Source: Henricia sp. BOLD:AAB3569 (lineage: Eukaryota > Echinodermata > Asteroidea > Spinulosida > Echinasteridae). From it: a stretch of DNA of 64,000 nt. The stretch spans positions 310,001 through 374,000 of the forward strand of contig JBBELK010000921.1 in NCBI GenBank assembly GCA_037783545.1, written 5' to 3'. The notes beneath the pieces were generated by a model. That model was given only the letters and a program-made list of their open reading frames with translations. It did not search any database and was not told the origin of the DNA. Position numbers and translations under genes: made by a program. This document shows, in pieces, positions 20,747 to 31,455 of this stretch (position 1 is the stretch's first letter; each line of letters opens with the position of its first letter).

Positions 20747-21169
20747 AATCCATCTAACCCATATCTAAACCCTATAGATGCCGGAGTCGGACGGAAACAA
20801 AGGCGTTGTGCAAATAGGTTACTATTTGCACAACCGCCGACGTTGAGGGCTGCGTAGGAATCTACGCAGTCTCGAGTATACCAAGGTGGCAGGTGGGGAG
20901 TATTTGGACGAGAAGGAACGAGTCGGCAGAGGACGGTATACGGTTGTATGTCTCAACGGTGGTAAGATAATAGTTTGGCCTCGGCGGCCAGCTTCTGGTG
21001 AGTATTATTATATATACCTTTTTTTTCCCCCGCCCACCCGACCTCCTTCCTCATTGCTGAGCTTTCCTATGGCTTCGGTTTCTATGCTCAATCCATCTAA
21101 CCCATATCTAAACCCTATAGATGCCGGAGTCGGACGGAAACAAAGGCGTTGTGCAAATAGGTTACTATT
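20747..21169 (+). repeat. Right split repeats B1-A2-B2 of the Ngaro-type element
   Basis: B1 (20747-20826) and B2 (21090-21169) are 80-base direct copies. A2 (20821-20884) repeats A1 from the left end. At the B1-A2 joint the sequence is GTTGTGCAAATAG-GTTA-CTATTTGCACAAC, a 13-bp inverted pair around a tiny spacer. That is the architecture of a tyrosine-recombinase crossover site. The interval 20885-21089 is unique and contains no gene. Confidence 0.85.
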
Positions 21170-22390
21170 GGGAATCTCAAAATCAGAAATGTTTACAGAT
21201 TTACACCAAACTTACCTCTCTAAATGTGAAAGAGTGAAAAACTCACTCTTCAAAAGAGTGACTCCCTTATAAAACCACTCGGAAAAGGTGAAAATCACTC
21301 TAAAAATAGGGAAATTCTAAACAAGGGGGCAAAAACCACTCAAAGAAGGAGCCATATAAAGGACAGCTCGAAAAAGAGGAATAGTTTGGTCTGAAGTGCT
21401 ATGGTCTTTAAGAAATGATTACAACAATTAGTTTTGGTCTCATGAGACGAATAATACCCTTATGTTTTTGTGGGTAAATATCGGGATCGGTTTTTTTTAA
21501 ATTTTGGCTTGACTAACATGACTGATTGCGCTCAAACTTACACAGGTTGCTCATTTCATGCATACTTTCCACCACACAAAGTGAGAATACTGCTAGTGAT
21601 GAAAAACCAATCATGTACTGGGGTTTTAAGTTTGCTGATTTTTAAAATTCACTAATCATAAAGTACCTCGCACGATACATGTATGTATGGAGGTAGACAA
21701 ATTTGTTTGTCGATGGTTTAAAAAAGATTCTACTGCACATGTACTTGTGACAAAAGCAATTGAACATAAGTCCATATCTTGCAGCCGTAACAAAGACTTG
21801 AAATATTTAAATTAAGGGCCTATTACATGTAAATGTATCTATACATTTCCGATGTTCAGATATTTGATGAAGATCGTCACATATGCACCTGATGACAACA
21901 GAGCTAAGTTACACTTTTAATGATACTTTGCACTAGTACCTAGTAGGTTCATTAACATGTGGCTGGCTAAGAAATTACAATTCCGAATGGATGAGGAGTA
22001 AAAAATAAAACGTTTTTGTGAAAACTCTGAAAATTTGCTGTATATGTTAACTTTTAATAGTACATGCCTGATAAGAATCTCCCAACAGAAATGTAATTGT
22101 TGAATAAAAAGAATAAATACATCTATAATCAGTATTTAAGCATACAAAATGCAAGGGGAGGTAGGGATGCAGGAATGATTTCAAACCATAAACAGGAACA
22201 CATCTAAGAAAATTATTAAAAGGGATGCTTTCATATGAATTTATACAAATGTCTTTCTTTGGAAATAATTGAGAAAGCAGAAATAGAAAAAATGCAACTC
22301 AAACAATAACAAAGTCCCTGATGCACCCGTCAGTTGTTGGGAAAAAAAAAAAACTGACTAACAAATTTCCAACATTGGTTTGTGTGCAAT
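21170..22390. other. AT-rich spacer, no gene recognised
   Basis: Short clustered ACTCACTC/GAGTG words at 21225-21300. Otherwise no exon with credible splice sites and no repeat were recognised. It separates the Ngaro-type element from the modular array. Confidence 0.45.
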
Positions 22391-22393
22391 TTT

Positions 22394-22500
22394 GACTACT
22401 ATAGATTTGTACACGACTCTCAAAAAATGACCAATAGAGGGCGCTTGACTACCATAGATTTGTACACGACTCTCCAAAAATGACCAATAGAGGGCGCTAT
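22394..22500 (+). repeat. Tandem pair of 53-bp units, each ending in a CTCF-like word
   Basis: Two copies of GACTAC(T/C)ATAGATTTGTACACGACTCTC... each ending CCAATAGAGGGCGC (CTCF consensus CCASYAGRKGGCRS, 13 of 14). The same 14-mer also occurs inside the piggyBac element near 2465. Confidence 0.8.
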
Positions 22501-22713
22501 TTTCAAACGTGAATTTTTAATTGAATTTTACTAATTAGTGTGCAGTTTTCGACACTGGCGACATTGATATTTTTGTTCAGGGGTATCAAAACTATACATT
22601 GATAAACATTTCAGGTTGTTTCTGGGGGGATAGATCACATATTTTGATTTCTGAAAGCCTTTTGCATATGATCATCCCATGGCCTATTTGTCATTATCTG
22701 AACTTGACGAAAT

Positions 22714-23515
22714 CCCATAGACAATGCACGTGTTTTTATAAGAGGCAATTCACACACTTCTACACGTCCGATTCCAGTCAAACTTGGCAGATAGTTAGTA
22801 CATACCCTGAAGGTGTACCACCATTCCGTGGATTCATGGTCACGTGACCAGGTGTCGGATTACAGACAGTCGAAAGTCGGTAATTATAATATTCAAAAAT
22901 CTGTAAAAAATCAACCGTTTGAGATAAGGACAAAATTTCTTCGGGTTTGACCTTAATTCATTAAGTACTACATTTTGTTTCTTTACATTGACCTTGAATT
23001 TCGCTTCCTTTTGGTCGAAAACGAGGCTGGCTCGCCATTTAAAAATGGTAGTAGGTATTGGAATGCAGTCCTCTTTGTTAGTCTTAGGACCCCTTGGGCA
23101 TTTAAAAAATACAAAAAGTTAAGCCGTCACACAAGATAGCGCTCTCTAGCGGCGAGTTGAAAAATGGCCAAAACGCATTTTGAACAGATGTCTGTGGCGA
23201 AGTTTTTGCAAATTGGCCCAAAATTGCCGCTAATGGTCACCGAGGGTCAGTGAACATGCCCATACCTTCAAAATGTTAATGATGTCAACAGGTGTCAAAT
23301 TACACTCAGTTGAACATTCATTCTTCAAGCAGCTATATGTACAGAACGAAAAGGCCGATCAAGGTCAAATTTTCTGTTTTATGTTTATTGTGACTTGGTC
23401 TAATGTATATTATCAGCAAAATGTTGTGACGTCAAGATGACGTCATGAAATGAGCGAGTTTTTAAGCAAACATTAGCCAAGGTCGTTTACTTTCTCTATT
23501 GGTCGTATGTTGTAT
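22714..23515 (+). repeat. Diverged first module of the large array (type C-like)
   Basis: Starts at CCCATAGACAATGCACGTG and carries the same ordered landmarks as other modules (CACGTGACCAGGTGTCGG, AACCGTTTGAGATAA, TTTTGGTCGAAAACGAGGC, GCGCTCTCTAGCGGCG, TGACGTCA variants). It is clearly more diverged than the copies downstream: GAGATAC has become GAGATAA, and GATGACGTCACC has become GATGTCAACA. Confidence 0.8.
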
Positions 23516-23984
23516 TGACAACAAACTCATACTCATTATTTATTTACATGTATATACTTTTTCTAACACATGTAGATATTAGTTTTAAAGTTAACAGATA
23601 TAACTATTTTTAACACCTGCCATACTTAAACATGTAAACACGTTACAAACTCTTAATATATTCCTTATTTATTTTATATGCTTTTTCTAACATGTTTGGT
23701 AAAATAAAACAAACACCTGTTGACGGGAATAAATTCCACTCTATACATAAATTATTCCAACAACCACTATTTAATAAACTATTCATTCCAACACAACTCC
23801 CCATATATAGGTATTTGATAACTTCATACCCGAAAGTAGCAACAAACCTGAAACGTAATGACGTCACACAGTATTCATTACGGTGCTTTTGTATTTTAAA
23901 TACAGTATTTATAAGTACATGTATGACCTAAAATTTATGAAGGGTATACATGTAGACAGTTTCGTGAATATTTTTCAAACAGTT
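23516..23984. other. Spacer between array modules, no gene recognised
   Basis: Very AT-rich, with repeats of CTTTTTCTAACA (near 23556 and 23681). No other array landmarks and no supported ORF. Confidence 0.45.
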
Positions 23985-24068
23985 TTACACTTTTTTTAAA
24001 GCTGAAAACCAGATAATTAAAAATGTCCGAAACAGCGTGTTTGTTTCTAACAAACACCACATTTCTAG
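23985..24068 (+). mobile_element. Helitron-like 3' terminus, type II
   Basis: AAAGCTGAAAACCAGATAATT leads to a perfect hairpin GTGTTTGTT-TCT-AACAAACAC (24037-24057), then CACATTT and CTAG (24065-24068) followed by T. A short hairpin about 7-10 bases before a terminal CTRR, with T after the cut, is the known Helitron 3' signature. The same 84 bases recur at 29911-29994 and 53273-53356. Confidence 0.6.
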
Positions 24069-24070
24069 TT

Positions 24071-24225
24071 GGCTTTCCGCACTCCTGCGGAAAGTCCTTG
24101 TTTCTGTTCTGATTTTTTTTTTTGGCTTTCCGCACTCCTGCGGAAAGCCTTTGAAACTGTTCTGATTTTTTTTTTTTTTTTTTTTTGGCTTTCCGCACTC
24201 CTGCGGAAAGCCTTTGAAACTGTTC

Positions 24226-24259
<34 letters not shown>

Positions 24260-24284
24260 CTGTTTCGGTAGGGCCGAAACAGCT
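24071..24284 (+). repeat. Cluster of four stem-loop units
   Basis: Three units with stem GGCTTTCCGCA (24071, with one inserted T in the right arm; 24124-24149; 24187-24212) and one with stem AGCTGTTTCGG (24258-24284). They are separated by 16-20 base spacers ending in GTTCTGA and long T tracts. The cluster follows directly on the CTAG at 24068 and precedes a type C module. Confidence 0.85.
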
Positions 24285-26335
24285 ATTGTTTTCGTTCTGA
24301 TTTTTTTTCTTTTTTTATTTCCTCTTGGTACCCCTTCTTTCTACCCGGCAGTTTACACACTTCTGCTCGTCCGATTCCAGTCAAACTTGGCAGGTAGTTA
24401 GTACATCCCCTGAGGATGTGCCACCGTTGCGTAATTTCACAGTCACGTGACCAGGTGTCGGATTACAGGCAGTCAAAAATCGGTGATTGTCATGTTTAAA
24501 AATCTGTAAAAAATCAACCGTTTGAGATACAGGAAAAGTTTCTTCAGGGTTGACCTTATTTCACAGAGTACTACATTTAGTTTCCATACGATGACCTTGG
24601 ACCTCGCTTCCTTTTGGTCGAAAACGAGGCTGGCTCGCCATTTAAAACTGGTAGTAGGTATTGAAATGGAGTCTTTTTTGTTAGTCTCAGGACCCCTTGG
24701 GCATTTAGAAAATATCAAAAGTTAAGCCGTCACACAAAACAGCGCCCTCTAGCGACGAGTTGAAAAATGGCCAAAACGTATTTTGAACAGATGTCTGTGG
24801 CGAAGTTTTTGCAAATCGGCCCAAAATTGGTACAGGTGTTCACCGAGGGTCAGTGAACACGCCCAAACCTTCAAAAGTTTGATGACGTCACCAGGTGTCA
24901 AATTACACTCAGTAGAACATGCGTTCTTCTAACGGTTATATCTAGAGAACGAAAAGGCCGATGGAGGTCAAATTTTGTGTTTTAGGTTTGTTGTGACTTG
25001 GTCTAATGCATATTAGCAGCAAAATGTGGTGGCGTAACGATGACGTCATCAAATAAGCCCGTTTGTGCAGCATACATTAGCCAAGGTCGTTCACTTCCTC
25101 TAATGGGCGTATGACCTTGAAACCTAGCAGGGACGTAGACTTGGTCATTAACATATAACATACCAAGTTACATTAGTGTGACGTCATTTGTTGATTTGTT
25201 ATGAATTTTTGAATCTGGCAACCTATACCACAGCATACACACAGTGCAGTATATACGAGTGTACATAAGCATGTACAATATGCATACATCTGCACTACCC
25301 CATTTCCCATAGACAAAGCACATAGTCTATCTCGCTGCTAGAAGGGTCGCTTGCAAAGCTTGGATCATTATCAAACTTGGTCACAATAAGGAACCCATAG
25401 TAAAGTACTATACCAAAGAGGTTACATCTTGATGACGTCACCAGGGGTCAGATTACATGTGTCTGAAATGTAATGCCTTAAAAATTCAAAAATCTGTAAA
25501 AATTCAACCGTTTGAGATACAAACATTTTTGTTTCGGCAATGGTCATGACTATCCAGACAATGACCTTGAATCTTGCTTCCTATTGGTCGAAAACGAGGC
25601 TGCGTTGTCATTTAAAACTGGTAGCAGATACCGAGATTGGGTCAACGTTGTTAGTCTCGGGACCCCTTGGGCATTACAAAAACACCAAAAATTAAGTCGT
25701 CACATGAAAGAGCGCCCTCTAACGGCGAGTTGAAAAATGGCCAAAACTTATTTTAAAGAGATATTTGCGGCGAAGTTTTTGCTAATTGGCCCAAAATTGG
25801 TGCATATGGTCACTCAGGGTCAGTGAACATGCCCATACCTTCAAAAGTTTGATGACGTCACCAGGTGTCAAATTACACTCAGTTGAACATGCGTTCTTCT
25901 AACGGTTATCTAGAGAACGAAAAGGCCGATAGAGGTCAAATTTTGTGTTTTAGGCTTGTTGTGACTTGTTCGAATGCATTTTTCAGCAAATTCTTGTGAC
26001 GTCACGATGACGTCAACAAATAAGCGCGTTTGTGCAGCATAAATTAGCCAAGGTCGTTCACTTCCTGTATTGGTCGTATGACCTTGAAACCTAGCAGGTA
26101 CGTAGACCTGGACATTAACATGTAACATACCAAGTTACATTAGTATGACATGCATATTTTGTTGATTTATTATTAATTTTTAAATCTTGTCACTGTGCAT
26201 GTACATGTACGGTATGCATTTACGTTGTACAAAGTGTACATGTAGTATTATACAGCATGCAGTTTTCCATGCATACAAACATACAAAAAAAGAAAAGCGG
26301 CAAGCCATATGCTCTGTTATCAACAGACATACCTT
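24285..26335 (+). repeat. C-A composite copy of the array
   Basis: A type C module (landmark TTGAGATAC at 24522) followed by a type A module (25512), 990 bp apart. It ends in GCGGCAAGCCATATGC and the hairpin TCTGTT-ATC-AACAGA, and stops at CATACC, where the 26336-29902 transposon is inserted. The same C-A order returns at 50435-52500 behind identical hairpins, so this is a second composite type besides B-A-N. Confidence 0.85.
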
Positions 26336-27330
26336 CCCAGGAGTAAATTCCAGTTGAGTCCCATTGAGTCCCATTGGGTTTTTTAACGGGACTGAACTGG
26401 ACACAACGGGATACAACGGGACACAACGGGACACAACGGGATCCCATTGATTCAATGGGACCAATTCAGAAGTTACCAACATATTCCAGTTGAGTCCCAT
26501 TAAGTCCCATTGTATTTTTAACGGGACTGAACTGGACCAAACTGGAGTTAACGGGACACAACGGGATCCCATTGATTCAATGGGACCAATTTAGAAGTTA
26601 CCAACATATTCCAGTTGAGTCCCATTAAGTCCCATTGTATTTTTAACGGGACTGAACTGGACCAAACTGGAGTTAACGGGACACAACGGGATCCCATTTA
26701 TTCAATGGGACCAATTCAGAAGTTACCAACATATTCCAGTTGAGTACGGGACTGAACTGGACCTAACTGGAGTTAACGGGACACAACGGGATCCCATTGA
26801 TTCAATGGGACCAATTCAGAAGTTACCAACATATTCCATGTTGAGTACGTACGTCCCATTAAGTCCCATTGTATTTTTAACGGGACTGAACTGGACCTAA
26901 CTGGAGTTAACGGGACACAATTACGGGATCCCATTTATTCAATATGGGACCAATTCAGAAGTTACCAACATATTCCAGTTGAGTCCCATTAAGTCTCATT
27001 GTATTTTTAACAGGAATTTACCCTATTTGGAGTTAACGGCACACAACAAGATCCCATTTAATTATTGGGACCAATTCAGAAGTAATAGCTGGTCCCATTG
27101 GATCCCATTGTATTTGGAGCTAGCAATTATACCCCAACTGGACGGGATTCAACGGGACCCCATTGAATTAATAGGACCAATTAAAGTAACCCAAATATTC
27201 CAGTTGGGTCCCATTATTGTTAACGTAAAAAATCCCATTGTATTTATTATGGGAGTAGTTAACGGGACACATCATCCACTTGGCTCAGTCAGTCAGTGGG
27301 ACCAATTCGAGTATCCAGTTGAGTCCCATT

Positions 27331-27486
27331 GAATCTTGTACAGAGGGATGGAATAGACTCAAACAAGACTGTACGGGACAGGATGCATGGGATCCCAATG
27401 TTCAATCATGGAGGAACTTTGCCCCAATTAATTGGATTGATTTAATCATCAATGGTGCGGAATCAATGAAAAAACTTGGTCTTGCT
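27331..27486 (+). other. Possible exon fragment in the foldback core
   Basis: The frame reads DAWDPNVQSWRNFAPINWID then LIINGAESMKKLGLA, followed by GCT|GTAGGA, a weak donor. The Trp-rich, well-formed composition looks coding, but the family is not recognised and the 5' border is unclear because it merges with the minisatellite arm. Confidence 0.25.
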
Positions 27487-28569
27487 GTAGGATTCATTTG
27501 TGTAAGCCCTATACAACCATGCTGTGCATACCTTTGTATATGTAACTTAAAGCCCCTTTCTCCCTGCATATTTAATGAAGGTCACATTCTTGGACTATAC
27601 ACATGTACAGTTTACATGTACATGTGCTTCACTACAGAGAGAGCGCAGGGTGCTGACCTTGCTGTTTTTTTGCTACCATGTAACTGCATATGAGTGCCTG
27701 CAGTACTTAGCCAACTGTACACTGTGAAACTGTAGTGTACCCGTTAGGATGCTGTATGTACAAGGTTTGAATGACCAGAACTGGATGTTTAGACCATGTT
27801 TAGACCTTTCTTCCTCGATCAGTTCATTGAGACATTGAGGTAAGTCAAGAAATTAATTATCACACTTCTTAAAAGGCAGATTGTGAACACCTTAACAATT
27901 AGCTTCTGGGGTTCTACAAAACCATGTAGCTACATCATTATGCATGTATCGAAATTTAAAAAGTTTATTTCATATTTTATCTTCTGTAAACTCATCATAA
28001 CTGGGCTACCCGGCCATATGTACATGTATTTGTCTACATTTAGCAAATTGCACGTCTAGTTTTAAAGCATGTTTCTTTCTGCATGATTTATGCATTTGTT
28101 TCAACAAATTCCAGTTATACACTGTATTTTTATCAACAGGCCAAATAATCGCCGTTTGTGAAGGGAAAAGAAATTCTTTGTGGAAGGAACAATTTGTCCT
28201 CGATGGGATCTGATCCCTCGATTGGGAGCTTTGTTGAGGGTGAGTCGTGTACAAATGTGCTGAATACAACATTTTGCTTTTAGAAATCAAATGCTGCGGT
28301 CTGTAGTAAAATTTCCTATTCTAAATACCATGCCTGTATTTTAATAAGATCACACTTTATTGAAAGATCATCATACAGTACTCAGTACTGAACTGTCCTT
28401 GTCCTACTTGTGTAAAACCATAGGTATACTCTTCAATTCACACCAACATAACTACATGTACGTTTTTGTTTAAATCCTAATACAATTGGTAAGTGGAAAC
28501 AACACGTTTAGAATACAAGTAATGGAGAGGTTATCTTATTAGAGTGTTTGCTGTCTTTAAACTTTACAG

Positions 28570-28710
28570 ACTGCTTCATGGACTGTCCCAGACGTCTCAA
28601 GAGAATGGAAGTCGGCAAAGAACAACAAGCTGTGGAGACTACTATTTGAAAAAATACAGGACATTAACAGACTTACAACTAGGAAGCATGCTGCTCATGA
28701 GCATTCCTGA
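28570..28710 (+). CDS. Putative terminal exon carried in the foldback core
   Basis: The acceptor TGCTGTCTTTAAACTTTACAG ends at 28569. The frame TASWTVPDVSREWKSAKNNK, LWRLLFEKIQDINRLTTRKH runs to a TGA at 28710. The charged helical composition suggests real coding, and the strand agrees with the fragment at 27331-27486. It could be the end of an unrecognised transposase or a captured host exon. Intervening exons could not be identified; a splice-flanked segment at 28140-28239 has stops in every frame. Confidence 0.35.
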   Translation, partial: TASWTVPDVSREWKSAKNNKLWRLLFEKIQDINRLTTRKHAAHEHS

Positions 28711-29902
28711 ACTGGAGTCATGTTTTTCTCTTACAACTACAGTATACTATAGAAAAGTCTAAGGTTTTTTTTTCAACATTGTTGAAACGGGAAACCCTCA
28801 TTAACTTCTTTTAAAACAAAGCATTTTAGTGGCTCCACACAACAATTCTGAAGATGGTGATTTACAAAAATGTTGATTAAATAGGGTGCACTAAGAGTTA
28901 TGACATTTACCATGTTATTCGCAATTTTAGAAGAAAACAAAACACCCCATGAATAATTAAAAATGCCACTCACGTGTTTTGACCAGCTACATGTATATCT
29001 ATTTGCCACTTTGGATGAACAGCAATGCTTTGGTTATGTAATTATATTGTACTTCGAACTGAAATGTACATAAAGTGTGTTGTGCTTTATTTAGTATGGT
29101 ATGAGATGTTGAAATCACTCGCAGTATGAGATATCCGATAGACCGATCCAAGAACCCCTGCACTCATAGAAAGCAATGGCAACCTTAAAACGTGCAACAT
29201 ATTATATGGGCCTCAATGAGATAAAGTTGACAACAGTACACCTAAATGGGATTTTAATGAGATCCATTGGGATTTCAATGGGTACCTGCAAATGGGACCC
29301 ATTGCGATTCCAACGGGATCCTGTCAACGGGATCCTGCCAATGGGACCCAGTGGACCAGATTCCAGCGGGATCCTGCCAATGGGAGCTAATGGGACAGGA
29401 CCACAATGGGACCCAATGGGATATCAACGGGATCATGTCAACGGGACCCAATGGGACTAGACCCCAATGGGACTAGACCCCAACGGGACCCAATGGGACT
29501 AGACCGGCCCCAACGGGACCCAATGGGACTAGACCGGCCCCAACGGGACCCAATGGGACTAGACCCCAACGGGACCCAATGGGACTAGACCCCAACGGGA
29601 CCCAATGGGACTAGACCGGCCCCAACGGGACCCAATGGGACTAGACCCTAACGGGACCCAATGGGACTAGACCCCAACGGGACCCAATAGGACTAGACCC
29701 CAACGGGATTTTAATGGGACCCAATGGGATTTCAATGGGACCTAGTCAATGGGACTCAACGGGACTGCCCAAATTCCAATGGGATCCCGTTGGGTCCCAT
29801 TGAATGGGACCCAACGGGATCCCGTTGAGTCCCATTCAATGGGACCCAATGGGATCCCGTTGGGTCCCATTCAATGGGACCCAACGGGAATTTACTCCTG
29901 GG

Positions 29903-29994
29903 TTTAGTTCATTAAGTTTTTTTAAAGCTGAAAACCAGATAATTAAAAATGTCCGAAACAGCGTGTTTGTTTCTAACAAACACCACATTTCTAG
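29903..29994 (+). mobile_element. Helitron-like 3' terminus, type II, second copy
   Basis: TAGTTCATTAAG, then the same sequence as 23985-24068, with hairpin GTGTTTGTT-TCT-AACAAACAC at 29963-29983 and CTAG at 29991-29994 followed by T. It closes the C-A copy that was split by the foldback insertion. Confidence 0.6.
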
Positions 29995-31142
29995 TTTTAG
30001 CTTTTTTTATTCTTCTCCCAAAACCCCATAGACAAAGCGCATGGTCTTTCGGCCTGGCAAAATGGTCACTTGCAAAGCTCGGATCATCATCAAACTTGGT
30101 CACAACAATCACCTCATAGTGAAGTACTGCACAAATGTGTTTACATTTTGATGACGTCATCAGGTGTCAGATTACAAGCGTTTGAAATATATGGCCTTCA
30201 AATTGAAACTTCTGTAAAAATTCAACCGTTTGAGATACAAACTTTATTCTTTCGGCAATGGTCATGACTATCCAAGGTCTAAATTTCATACACAGACATT
30301 GACCTTGAATCTTGCTTCCTATTGGTCGAAAACGAGGCTGCCCTGTCATTTAAAACTGGTAGCAGATACAGAGATCAGGTCAAAAGTGTTAGTCTCAAGA
30401 CCTCTTGGGCATTCCAAAAATACCAAAAGTTAAGTCGTGACACGAAAGAGCGCCCTCTAGCGGCAAGTTGAAAAATGGCCAAAACGCGTTTTGAACAGAT
30501 GTCTGTGGCGAAGTTTTTGCAAATTGGCCAAAATTGGTGCATATGTTGACTGAGGGTCAGTGAACATGCCCATACCTTCAAAAGTTTGATGACGTCACCA
30601 GGTGTCAAATTACACTCAGTTGAACATGCGTTCTTATAACGGTTATATCTAGAGAACGAAAAGGCCAATGGGGGTAAAATTTTGTGTTTTAGGTTTGTTG
30701 TGACTTGGTCTAACGCATATTAGCAGCAAAATTTGGTGGCGTAACGATGACGTCATCAAATAAGCCCGTTTGTGCAGCATACATTAGCCAAGGTCGTTCA
30801 CTTCCTCTATTGGGCGTATGACCTTGAAACCTAGCAGGGACGTAGACTTGGTCATTAACATATAACATACCAAGTTACATTAGTGTGACGTCATTTGTTG
30901 ATTTGTTATGAATTTTTGAATCTGGCAACCTATACCACAGCATACACACAGTGCAGTATATACGAGTGTACATAAGCATGTACAATATGCATACATCTCT
31001 GCACTTCCCCCATATCCCATAGACAAAGCACACAGTCTGTCTCGCTGCTAGAAGGGTCGCTTGCAAAGCTTGGATCATCATCAAACTTGGTCACAATAAG
31101 GAACCCATAGTAAAGTACTATACCAAAGAGGTTACATCTTGA

Positions 31143-31150
31143 TGACGTCA
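31143..31150. promoter_or_regulatory. CRE palindrome TGACGTCA, representative copy
   Basis: Full cAMP-response-element palindrome (bound by CREB/ATF factors in animals) in the context GATGACGTCACCAGGTGTCA. In this module it recurs at 31583-31590 and 31741-31748, with a variant TGACGTAA near 31878 that is TGACGTCA in most other modules. The next module repeats it at 32131-32138. Whether any copy is bound is unknown. Confidence 0.5.
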
Positions 31151-31291
31151 CCAGGTGTCAGATTACATGTGTCTGAAATTTAATGACTTAAACATTCAAA
31201 AATTTGTAAAAATTCAACCGTTTGAGATACAAACTTTATTCTTTCGGCAATGGTCATGACTATCCAAGTTCTAAATTTCATACTAAGACAT

Positions 31292-31300
31292 TGACCTTGA
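31292..31300 (-). promoter_or_regulatory. TCAAGGTCA nuclear-receptor half site, representative copy
   Basis: TGACCTTGA on the plus strand is TCAAGGTCA on the minus strand, the extended half site used by NR5A (SF-1) and ERR receptors. A second copy lies at 31812-31820. Nearly every type A and B module keeps both. Confidence 0.45.
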
Positions 31301-31441
31301 ATCTTGCTTCCTATTGGTCGAAAACGAGGCTGCCCTGTCATTTAAAACTGGTAGCAGATACCGAGATTGGGTCAACGTTGTTAGTCTCGGGACCCCTTGG
31401 GCATTACAAAAATACCGAAAGTTAAGTCGTCACACGAAACA

Positions 31442-31455
31442 GCGCCCTCTAGCGG
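31442..31455 (-). promoter_or_regulatory. CTCF-like word, representative copy
   Basis: GCGCCCTCTAGCGG reads CCGCTAGAGGGCGC on the minus strand, matching the CTCF core CCASYAGRKGGCRS at 13 of 14 positions. N modules carry CACTAGAGGGCG, also 13 of 14. There is one per module, always just before AAGTTGAAAAATGGCC or GAGTTGAAAAA. Confidence 0.45.

Larger units (their letters stand above)
10883..21169 (+). mobile_element. Ngaro/DIRS-type tyrosine-recombinase retrotransposon, decayed
   Basis: About 10.3 kb, bounded by split direct repeats. A1 lies at 10883-10946; at the right end B1 (20747-20826), A2 (20821-20884) and B2 (21090-21169) lie together. This A1-genes-B1-A2-B2 layout is the hallmark of Ngaro elements, which copy through RNA and integrate by a tyrosine recombinase without target duplication. 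In order it carries remnants of reverse transcriptase, RNase H, SGNH hydrolase and tyrosine recombinase. The 5.8 kb before the reverse transcriptase is longer than a gag gene needs and holds A-runs (11747-11776 and 16499-16519), minisatellites and no recognisable Gag. All coding parts have frameshifts and stops. Confidence 0.8.
26336..29902. mobile_element. Foldback transposon with GGGAC/GTCCC minisatellite arms
   Basis: Terminal inverted repeat CCCAGGAGTAAATTCC (26336-26351) and GGAATTTACTCCTGGG (29887-29902). The left arm (to about 27330) is made of units of about 100-135 bp containing AACGGGACACAACGGGATCC and TCCCATTAAGTCCCATT. The right arm (29236-29902) is made of about 26-bp units such as CAACGGGACCCAATGGGAC. 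The core (27330-29235) is unique. The uninterrupted target CATACC-TAGTTCATTAA exists at 53261-53280, which fixes both borders. No known transposase was recognised; the core may hold cargo exons. Confidence 0.85.

Noticed and set aside
24069..24401. 110-codon frame rich in Phe over the T tracts at 24.1-24.4 kb
   Set aside because: It is a translation of poly-T and hairpin repeats.
28140..28239. Segment between a good acceptor (TTTTTATCAACAG) and a good donor (GAGG|GTGAGT)
   Set aside because: All three frames contain stops, so it is not a coding exon as written.
29176..29588. Open frames encoding WDPMGL-type repeats
   Set aside because: They result from the GGGACCCAATGGGACT minisatellite arm of the foldback element.
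30230..30433. A 67-codon frame present at the same place in most modules (30230, 31222, 32210 and so on)
   Set aside because: It starts at TTG, not ATG, and is broken in several copies (stops at about 42.8 and 57.5 kb, changed start at 46.6 kb). Its constancy is explained by module identity, and there is no sign of a start signal or coding constraint.
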